Source: Roseateles sp. SL47 (GTDB lineage Bacteria; Pseudomonadota; Gammaproteobacteria; Burkholderiales; Burkholderiaceae_C). Taken from it: a stretch of 64,000 nucleotides of DNA. The stretch lies in assembly GCF_026625885.1 (NCBI RefSeq), contig NZ_CP113068.1:6200001-6264000 (forward strand). The letters are read 5' to 3'. Shown here in pieces: positions 51,181 to 57,708 of the stretch. Position 1 is the first letter of the stretch. Each line of letters begins with the position of its first letter. Both the position numbers and the translations under genes were made by a program. The notes under the pieces are model-generated. The model had not been told where the DNA came from. It saw only the letters and a list, made by a program, of their open reading frames with translations, and did not search any database.

Positions 51181-51648
51181 GCGTCTCAGCCGACCAGCAG
51201 CGAATGGCGCCATGTGCCGGACGAACGCAATGGCGTCAAGGTGGGCATCGCCAAGAGGGGTGGGTCGCTCTACCACCTGCGCGCCAGTGTCGAAGCCACG
51301 AATCAGACGTACCAGCCCGACGATGGCTTGCCATCACTCAACGGCCGCCCGGTCGCCGTACCGCTGGACCGGCAACTGAGTGATCCCTTCGGTGACTCCA
51401 CCACCCGCAATCGGATTGCTGACCTCGCGGGTGATGTCGCGTTGGACGCCTTCACCCGCGCAAGCCTTCAACTGACCCACCTGGAAGCAGATTCCACGTC
51501 GATCAAGAACGTATTAAACGGCTCCCCCTTGGCCAATCAGCCCGCTGGCACCTGGGCGCGTGTCTCTTCTTGGGAACCGGGCACCACGCGGCGTATCAAT
51601 GCCGTCACCAGCTCGGTCAGCCGCGATCAGGCACTGGCTGGCGTGACG
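51181..51648 (+). pseudogene. Mid-barrel remnant of a TonB-dependent receptor
   Basis: In the frame of 51214 the text SLYHLRASVEATNQTYQP, then GLPSLNGRPVAVPLDRQLSDPFGD, and ASLQLTHLEADSTS follows the central region of siderophore receptors, where NGRP.AVP..R.L.DPFG is typical. There is no signal peptide, plug or C-terminal strand, and the frame degrades after about 51650, where the convergent DJ-1/PfpI gene begins. A short signal-like MTPTSLTIALALVLG at 51096 in another frame may be its broken start. Exact limits are uncertain. Confidence 0.5.
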
Positions 51649-51710
51649 CACGAAAGATCAGCCCCCACGCCTTGCGGGGACGCTCGGAGTGGGAGGCTGC
51701 TGAGTGCAGC

Positions 51711-52547
51711 TCAGGAGCGACGACGCCCCTCGGTGCGCCCGATCAAGGCGGCACGGGCCTTGCGGTTGAACTCGGGGAACATCGCCTCGGTCATCGCCCG
51801 CACCGCAGGGGACGCGGTTTGCGGTGACCCGGCGTGGTACGGAGGCTCCGGGGCGTATTCGGCCAGCAATTGCACCGTCTCCGCATAGGATTGATCGCGC
51901 AGCAGGCCCACCAGCGTGAGGCCCAGATCCAAGCCTGCGCTGACACCCGCCCCGGTGATGCGATTGCGGTCCCGAACGACTCGGCCTTCCGTCTCGATGG
52001 CACCGGCGTCTTTGAGCACCGCACGGGTGGCCCAATGCGAGGTCGCACGATAGCCCTTCAACAGACCGGCGGCGCCAAGGATCAACGAGCCTGTGCAGAC
52101 GCTGGTCACCCACTTCGCGCGCGCCCCGCGATCAGCGAGGAACGCCAGCAATGCGGCGTCCTGCATGGCGGCCAAGGTGCCGTCGCCGCCACCGGGAACG
52201 AACAGGATGTCCAGATCGCGTGGCGCCCGCTTCAAGGTCGTGGTGGGCACGAGGCTGAGGTTCGAGTCGCTGGTCACCGGCGCCATGGTCTTGGCAATGT
52301 GATGCACCTTGGCGCCCATCAGCGAAGAAAACATGTGCTGCGGGCCGACAAAGTCCAGCGAGGTCATGCCGGGGTAGAGCAGCATGCCGATCTGCTCCGT
52401 TCCGGTCCAGTCGGCAGGCAGGTTCTGCATGCCGTCGCTGGCGGTGTGCGTCGCTGTCGGCGGGACGGCGGCCTGCGCCAGCCAGGGTGAGGCGGCCATC
52501 GCCGCCGCAGCCGCGCGGAGAAAGTGTCGACGGGGGTTGGGTGTCAT
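51711..52547 (-). CDS. DJ-1/PfpI-family protein with Tat-like signal
   Basis: A 278-residue protein. The N-terminus PRRHFLRAAAAAMAASPWLAQA carries a twin-arginine-like motif followed by a hydrophobic run and an AQA cleavage site, suggesting export in folded form. The body is the DJ-1/PfpI (GATase1-like) fold: LLYPGMTSLDFVGP (~56-69), ILFVPGGG (~114-121) and the nucleophile elbow SVCTGSLILGAAGLL (Cys ~151). This is the N-terminal domain type of GlxA-like regulators, but no AraC DNA-binding domain follows, so it is not a regulator. It ends a minus-strand group with the PepSY and TonB genes. Confidence 0.85.
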   Translation of the reverse strand: MTPNPRRHFLRAAAAAMAASPWLAQAAVPPTATHTASDGMQNLPADWTGTEQIGMLLYPGMTSLDFVGPQHMFSSLMGAKVHHIAKTMAPVTSDSNLSLVPTTTLKRAPRDLDILFVPGGGDGTLAAMQDAALLAFLADRGARAKWVTSVCTGSLILGAAGLLKGYRATSHWATRAVLKDAGAIETEGRVVRDRNRITGAGVSAGLDLGLTLVGLLRDQSYAETVQLLAEYAPEPPYHAGSPQTASPAVRAMTEAMFPEFNRKARAALIGRTEGRRRS

Positions 52548-52572
52548 CAAGGATCTCGTGTAATGAAGAGGC

Positions 52573-54102
52573 CTACAGACCGAACCGCTGCCGCCAGCGG
52601 CCCGGCAGCAGCGTATCGACCAGCAGCGCCACCAGCATGGAGGCGCCGAGCAAGGGATAGAGCAGGCCCAGCAAGGCAGCGACCACCACCGCGCCCACGG
52701 CGGCCTGGTCCCCGGCACGACGCGGCGGCGCCGCCAGGCGCCCACGGGGGCGGCGCTTCCACCACATCACCACGCTGGACACTGCCAACACCACGATGGA
52801 CAGGCACCCCGCCAGCATCAGCAGCTGGTTCAACAGCCCGAACTGACGGCCGGTATGCAGGCTGATGCCCCATTCGGTGAGCCGCCCCGCTGCTCCGTAA
52901 TCCTTCAGACCGATGTCAGCCAGAACGGCGCCGCTGTATCGATCCAGATGCACCACCCGCACGTCCCGCACGTCGTCCGGAAAGCGCATGGCCGAATAGA
53001 CGCCTTGAGGCCCGCTGGGCAGACGCACCGGCGTGCCGGCCGGCAGCCCCATGCGGGCGAAGATCTGCAAGGCCTGATCCAAGTTGAGAGACCGGGCAGC
53101 GCCCGCAGCGCCTGCAGAGGCCGGCGGGGCCGCCACCGGCACTTGTTGCTCTTGTCCTTGATGGGCTTCGTGGCCCTCATGATGCTCATGGCCCTCATGC
53201 CCGCCCGAGGTGGACCTGGGCAGTGCTGCCTGGCTCGATGACCAGGGCACCTCCGGCAATCCTGCCAGCGGCAGCGTGGAGGGCGGTGCACCGCCCCAGA
53301 CGTAGCGCGGAGTTCCCACGCCCCAGGTGCTGGTGAGCCGGCCAAACTGCTCGCCCCAGAATGCGGACCAAGGCATTCCCGTCACCGCCAGAAACAGGAT
53401 GGCGGCTGCAGCCACACAGCCGGTGACCGCATGCAGGTCGCGCCACCAGAGCCGCTGCCGGGGCTGTCCACGGACGCTCAGCACACCGCCGGAGCGGCCC
53501 CGCGGCCACCACAGGAACAGGCCCGAGACGACCAGCACCATCGCCCAGCCCGCCACCACCTCGATCCACAGATTGGCGATCTTTCCAGCGAGGGCCAGAG
53601 AATGAAGGTGCTTGATGACGGTCATTAGGCGCGAGGCATCGGCCACTTCTCCCAACACGCGGCCGTCAATGGGATCCATGTACACCGCCACCACAGTCTT
53701 GGACGAGGTCTGAATGCCCACCTCTGCACTGCGGCCCGGCGCGGCCGGTGAGACGAATCGCACGGCGGTGCCAGGTTGGGCCGCCATGGCACGATCCACC
53801 AGCGCCTCGGCACTCAACGGCTGGCCGGGTTTGACGTCCACGGTCAACAGGGGCCGATAGATCCAGTGCTCGATCGGGTCCTTGAACAGATAGAGCCCGC
53901 CGGTGACCGCCAGCAGAATCAGGAAAGGCAGGCAGACCAAGCCTGCATAGAAATGCCAGCGCCAGACTCGGCGGTACAGCGCGGATTCATTGTTGTTGCT
54001 GCTGCTGCCGTTGCCGTTGCCGTCGCTGCCGTGTCCAGGGCCGCCGCGGCGGCTGTTCTTGCTGCCATCGTCCTGCGCATTCAGAGGCGCGTGGGTGTTC
54101 AT
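52573..54102 (-). CDS. PepSY-associated membrane protein with His-rich loop
   Basis: A 509-residue inner-membrane protein of the PepSY_TM family, with hydrophobic segments at ~48-72 (FYAGLVCLPFLILLAVTGGLYLF), ~180-200, ~230-250 and ~425-500. PepSY-type repeats lie between. These proteins accompany TonB receptors and often act in ferric-siderophore reduction or metal transfer. The N-terminal ~40 residues are low complexity (Gly/Asn/Ser). A periplasmic loop at ~298-318 reads GGHEGHEHHEGHEAHQG, a likely metal-binding insert. It lies 13 nt after the TonB receptor stop and 25 nt before the DJ-1/PfpI gene. Confidence 0.85.
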   Translation of the reverse strand: MNTHAPLNAQDDGSKNSRRGGPGHGSDGNGNGSSSNNNESALYRRVWRWHFYAGLVCLPFLILLAVTGGLYLFKDPIEHWIYRPLLTVDVKPGQPLSAEALVDRAMAAQPGTAVRFVSPAAPGRSAEVGIQTSSKTVVAVYMDPIDGRVLGEVADASRLMTVIKHLHSLALAGKIANLWIEVVAGWAMVLVVSGLFLWWPRGRSGGVLSVRGQPRQRLWWRDLHAVTGCVAAAAILFLAVTGMPWSAFWGEQFGRLTSTWGVGTPRYVWGGAPPSTLPLAGLPEVPWSSSQAALPRSTSGGHEGHEHHEGHEAHQGQEQQVPVAAPPASAGAAGAARSLNLDQALQIFARMGLPAGTPVRLPSGPQGVYSAMRFPDDVRDVRVVHLDRYSGAVLADIGLKDYGAAGRLTEWGISLHTGRQFGLLNQLLMLAGCLSIVVLAVSSVVMWWKRRPRGRLAAPPRRAGDQAAVGAVVVAALLGLLYPLLGASMLVALLVDTLLPGRWRQRFGL

Positions 54103-54115
54103 TCAGGCCTCCCGT

Positions 54116-56263
54116 TTAATAGTCCAGCCGCAGGGTGGCGCGGGCTGCGCGCGGCGAGCCGAGCTTGATCCAGTCCTGGGACCAGGGGTGGCTGGCGGTG
54201 TAGTACTTCTTGTCGAACAGGTTGTCGACGTTGAGCTGGAGGGAAGCCTTGGCGCCGGCCCAGCCAAACCGATAGGCAAGCATTGCATCCACCCGTGCGT
54301 AGCCCGGCAGCTGGAAGGTGTTGCCGAGATCGCCTTCGCGCTGGCCCTGCGCAAACACACCCGCGCCGGTGCTCCATTGACTGTCAATGGCGTAGCGCGC
54401 CCAGACGCTGCCGGCGTGACGGGCCACATTGGTCAGCCTCTTGCCCTCATAGCTCGGGTCCTCGAGCACGCGGGTGTCGGTGTATGCATACGACGCGATG
54501 ACCGAGACGCTCCGGCTGACTTGGCCCGACAGGTCCCATTCCAAGCCGCGCGAACGTGCCTTGCCCACGGTGACGATGTTGTAGTAGGGGGCCTCGTCAA
54601 TGGGTACCTGCCCCGAGCGGTTGCGCTTGGTCAGCTCGTAGACCGCAAGCGTTGAAGAGAGCTTGCCGTCCAACAGCTCCACCTTGTGGCCGACTTCAAA
54701 CTGACGTCCCCGCTCCGCCGGCAGCGCCGCCCCCGTCACAGTGTCCCGGCCGTTGTTGGTGGACACGGCGTCCTGATACTGCGCATAGATCGATTGGTTG
54801 GGAGCGAACTGCCACACCGCCCCCAGTCGTGGCGTCGTGAACGATGCCTTGTTGGGCTCCGTGCCCGGTGCCGCGTAGATGGCGCTGGTGCGATCATGGC
54901 GCAAGGCACCGGTCAGGAACACGCCATGGCCCAGAGCCACCTGGTCCTGCACATAGACGCTGGTCCAGCGGGTGCTGTCGTCAAGATCGGGCACCCGCGA
55001 GGACGGGTCCAGCGGCGCCGTATGCCCCAGCGCCGGCTCGTAGATGTCCACCGCGCTGACCTGCTGGAAATACAACGCGCCGGTCTTGCGCGCACTGTAG
55101 ACATCCACGCCGAAGAGCAGGGTGTGATCCAGGCCGGCCGCTTCCAGCCTGCCGATCAGGTCCACATTGAATTGATCCAGCTTGTAACGGCCATCCGGTC
55201 GGACGTTGAAGTAGTAGCGGCAGATCGGATTGCCGGTTCCGGGGCAGCTGTCGTCCGCGGTCGTGCCCGCGCCGAGGTCGACGCGGTAGGGGGCGATGTC
55301 CACTTCCGAGGTGTCACTGCGCAGGCTCAGCAGCTTGCTCTTGATCTGCCACTGGCTGGAGAGACGGTGCTCCAGCTCCAGCCGCAGGCTGGTGGTCTTG
55401 CTGGAGGACAGCTCGGGGGAATCGTTGAACTGGCGCGACCACGGCAGGTCCGCCGGGCGGTTGCCCGCTGCAGGCACGCCGTAGTCGGTGCGATAACGCT
55501 GGTCGCTGTAGTCCAGCGTGGCGGTCAATGTGGTCTGGCTGCTGGGCTGCCAGGCCAGCGCTGCGCTGAAGGCGCCCAGCTTGTCGCGGACAAAATCGCG
55601 GACCGAATCTGCGGTGGAGTACGACCCCGATACACGGCCGCGCAGGCTGCGATCGTCGTTGAGCGCACCGGAGGCCTCCACGGCGGTGCGGGACAGCCCG
55701 TACTGGCCCACCGTCTGCTCCAGGCTCCAACTGGCCACTGAACTGATGGGTTTGCTGATCACATTGACCAAACCGCCCGGCTCGGCGCGCCCGTAAAGCA
55801 CGCTCGCGGGGCCCTTGACCACCTCCACCGATTGCACATTGGCCATGTTGATGGGTACTCCGGTGACTTTGGTGCCATCCAGGTAATAGGTCGAGCCGCC
55901 CGACATCGCCCCCATGGCGGTCATCGACACGCTGGGGAAACCGCGCAGGATGGTCAGCGGCATGGCGCTGCCGTTGAAACCGAAGTCAAACTGCACGCCG
56001 GACACGTTCCGCAGCGCATCGCTGAGTTGCAGCGTGTTTTGATCGTCCAGCACGGCCCGAGAAATCACCTGAACACTCTGCGGGCTTTGGAGGGATGGTG
56101 TCAGGGTGCGATTGCCCGTGGCCGTATCGGGCGCCTTGTAGGTGTCGCGCTGGCCGTCCACCTTGACAGTGGGCAGGGTCTGGGAGGGAGTTTCCGACTG
56201 GGCGTGGGCGGTCAGGGTCAGGCAGGCCAACGCGAGCGTCGTCAGAGGAGGAAGCTTGTTCAT
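54116..56263 (-). CDS. TonB-dependent siderophore receptor
   Basis: A 715-residue receptor. The signal peptide is TLALACLTLTAHAQS (~9-23), followed by a TonB-box-like LPTVKVDGQ (~30-38). The plug has SPQSVQVISRAVLDDQ (~59), LTILRGFP (~104) and VEVVKGPASVLYGRAEPGGLVN (~145-166), the classic wording of FhuA-like siderophore receptors. The barrel ends in ARATLRLDY (aromatic C-terminus Tyr). MNKL at 56263 is chosen because it begins the signal peptide; the frame is open 42 codons further. It forms a minus-strand operon with the PepSY and DJ-1/PfpI genes, headed by DUF2946 copy 4. Confidence 0.94.
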   Translation of the reverse strand: MNKLPPLTTLALACLTLTAHAQSETPSQTLPTVKVDGQRDTYKAPDTATGNRTLTPSLQSPQSVQVISRAVLDDQNTLQLSDALRNVSGVQFDFGFNGSAMPLTILRGFPSVSMTAMGAMSGGSTYYLDGTKVTGVPINMANVQSVEVVKGPASVLYGRAEPGGLVNVISKPISSVASWSLEQTVGQYGLSRTAVEASGALNDDRSLRGRVSGSYSTADSVRDFVRDKLGAFSAALAWQPSSQTTLTATLDYSDQRYRTDYGVPAAGNRPADLPWSRQFNDSPELSSSKTTSLRLELEHRLSSQWQIKSKLLSLRSDTSEVDIAPYRVDLGAGTTADDSCPGTGNPICRYYFNVRPDGRYKLDQFNVDLIGRLEAAGLDHTLLFGVDVYSARKTGALYFQQVSAVDIYEPALGHTAPLDPSSRVPDLDDSTRWTSVYVQDQVALGHGVFLTGALRHDRTSAIYAAPGTEPNKASFTTPRLGAVWQFAPNQSIYAQYQDAVSTNNGRDTVTGAALPAERGRQFEVGHKVELLDGKLSSTLAVYELTKRNRSGQVPIDEAPYYNIVTVGKARSRGLEWDLSGQVSRSVSVIASYAYTDTRVLEDPSYEGKRLTNVARHAGSVWARYAIDSQWSTGAGVFAQGQREGDLGNTFQLPGYARVDAMLAYRFGWAGAKASLQLNVDNLFDKKYYTASHPWSQDWIKLGSPRAARATLRLDY

Positions 56264-56392
56264 ACAGTGAGGTCTTGGGCCGGTCTTCTCGCTGGCGAGA
56301 ACCGGCGAATGCGCGGTGGGGCAGGCCGCGTGGCGGCTGCCGGCATCTTGCTGAGCCGGCGCCATCTGCCAAGGCTCAGCCGTCTCCAAAGC

Positions 56393-56800
56393 TCAGGCTT
56401 GGAAGGGCGGCGCGCGAGGCTGGGCAGCGGCCCAGGCGAACAAGGTTCGAGGCGCTGTGAGGAACAGCGCAGGGCAATAGGCTGCCCTAGGTTTGATTGG
56501 CAGGGCCGTGGACACGGTTGGAGGCAATCCCAATACGGGGGAATGGGTCGAGCAGTAAGGGCATTGCTTCAGCCCGTGCTTCGAACCACCCTCGTCGGTG
56601 GAGCCGGACTTGTCAGTCCCGGTCTGGCGGCTGCCATCCACCTTTACCCACTGCATGCCAGTGACGCTGCAGATCTCCGTCCAGCTTGCCGACACGTCAT
56701 GTCGAAGGGTTTGCGCCATCGCCGGTGCCAATGCACTCATCAGTATCGCGACGGACGCAATCCACGCGATGAGAGCTTTGAGGGAACGGCCAAAGGACAT
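56393..56800 (-). CDS. DUF2946-family protein (copy 4)
   Basis: A 135-residue protein: membrane/signal segment LIAWIASVAILMSALAPAMA (~10-29), SWTEICSVTGMQWVKVDG (~39-56), QCPYCSTHSPVLGLPP (~81-96) and FLTAPRTLFAWAAAQPRAPP near the end. The last part and EICSVTG closely match copy 3, so these two are recent relatives. It precedes the TonB receptor by 130 nt on the same strand. Starts at 56833 or 56851 are possible; 56800 is preferred because a -10-like box lies 6 nt ahead as in copies 1 and 3. Confidence 0.8.
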   Translation of the reverse strand: MSFGRSLKALIAWIASVAILMSALAPAMAQTLRHDVSASWTEICSVTGMQWVKVDGSRQTGTDKSGSTDEGGSKHGLKQCPYCSTHSPVLGLPPTVSTALPIKPRAAYCPALFLTAPRTLFAWAAAQPRAPPFQA

Positions 56801-56806
56801 TTGGAG

Positions 56807-56812
56807 AGTGTA
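56807..56812 (-). promoter_or_regulatory. -10-like TACACT, 6 nt before a DUF2946 start
   Basis: On the minus strand TACACT, then CTCCAA, then ATG. The spacing is the same as at the other two DUF2946 starts, again without a Shine-Dalgarno. Confidence 0.4.
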
Positions 56813-56958
56813 AGAGAACGGAAGCCTCGCCATTTGCAACTGCTCCACCAAGTCGAATCAGCCTCAATGGCGCGCCGCCACCTCTTCTGGCGTGGGCCCC
56901 AGGATGTGGCGTCCATCGATGAAGCAAGCCAGGAACTTCGGGGCCGCCCCGGGCAACG

Positions 56959-57079
56959 CGGCGCAGCGAAGACACTGCAAAGCTGCGCCAGTGGCAGGTC
57001 TTCCTGAACAAGAACCGCATCGAAGCCGCGAGCCTGGGTGACACCATTGCACTGCTGGGTGACCTGCTGTGGCCGCCCA
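56959..57079 (+). pseudogene. C-terminal scrap of an AbiEii-type nucleotidyltransferase toxin
   Basis: In one frame the text reads KLRQWQVFLNKNRIEA followed by SLGDTIALLGDLLWPP. The WQ.FL.(K/R)NR(L/I) word and the helix ending in a (L/W)P motif resemble the very end of AbiEii/AbiGii family toxin proteins, the kinase-like partner of AbiEi antitoxins. Nothing upstream in the frame continues the match, so only the tail survives. The match is by eye and moderate. Confidence 0.45.
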
Positions 57080-57242
57080 ACGGAAGTCGCCGCTGCGGGT
57101 CGTCAGGCAACGGCCACTTGCCACTTGGCGCCCTGATGCGCGGCGCTGGATCTGGGAAATTCGAGGTGAATCAGCCGAAGTGGCTGGGCTGCAAACCAAT
57201 CAGCCTATTGAGGCTAAGCGCTTGGATATTGCGAGGAATTTT

Positions 57243-57267
57243 TGGTAGGCCGTGCAGGACTTGAACC
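57243..57267 (-). other. Orphan tRNA 3'-end fragment (att-like)
   Basis: The minus strand reads GGTTCAAGTCCTGC then ACGGCCTACCA. This is a T-loop (TTCAAGT), the 3' side of its stem, an acceptor half, and an encoded CCA. Upstream bases do not complete the T-stem (CTC instead of the needed GCA) and no 5' acceptor half (AGGCCGT) occurs ~70 nt away, so this is not a whole tRNA. Such 3'-end copies are left where integrases use tRNA genes as attachment sites. Confidence 0.55.
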
Positions 57268-57708
57268 GAGCGTACTGGAGCCTTGCGGGGCGAAGAAGAG
57301 CTGAAAGTACTTTGCTGACTGCAATTTAGTGGATTCGTCCGGAATCGCCCCAAGCTGATGACTGTACGTTGGTGTACCGAAAATCAGCTGTACAGCGTTC
57401 TACCTTTCGTACCCCAAGCCAGCGCCATCACACACCCTGCCGCTCACTTCTTGGCAGGCTTGGACTGACCTTGGTAGCTGCTTCCAACGCACGCACATTG
57501 AGCTCGGCGCCTTCCGCCTCAACTGGAACTCGGGGTTGCGCAGCATAAATCTCGTATCGAAATCTCGCGTGGGCGTCGGCATGCTTCTTTGAGCCTCCCG
57601 AGCAGCTTGGGAAGATCTTTTGCAATCGGGCGAATGGGTGGCTCATCTGGTGAGCTAGTTTGTCGCCAACAATCCGACGTGCACAGCTTGGCCAGGGAGT
57701 ACAACAAC

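Larger units (their letters stand above)
56801..57708. other. ~900-nt gene-poor junction upstream of cas3
   Basis: No intact gene. It holds an AbiEii-like remnant (56959-57079) and a tRNA 3'-end fragment (57243-57267). Base composition becomes lower in GC from about 57200 on, unlike the sequence before it. A minus-strand frame at 57428-57646 has a protein-like tail (EAEGAELNVRALEAATKV) that could be another gene scrap. Together this looks like the worn edge of a past mobile element on which the cas operon borders. Confidence 0.55.

Noticed and set aside
54686..57007. Plus-strand frames opposite the TonB receptor and DUF2946 gene
   Set aside because: They are antisense to well-supported genes. 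Only the last part after 56959 in one frame carries a protein-like signal, reported as an AbiEii remnant.
56864..57199. Minus-strand frame ending in FLACFIDGRHILGPTPEEVAARH
   Set aside because: The tail looks protein-like, but the rest is not, and I could not place it in any family. It may be a gene scrap; not strong enough to annotate.
57243..57320. A complete tRNA gene on the minus strand
   Set aside because: Only the 3' end matches. The 5' acceptor half, D-arm and anticodon arm are missing and the T-stem is broken.
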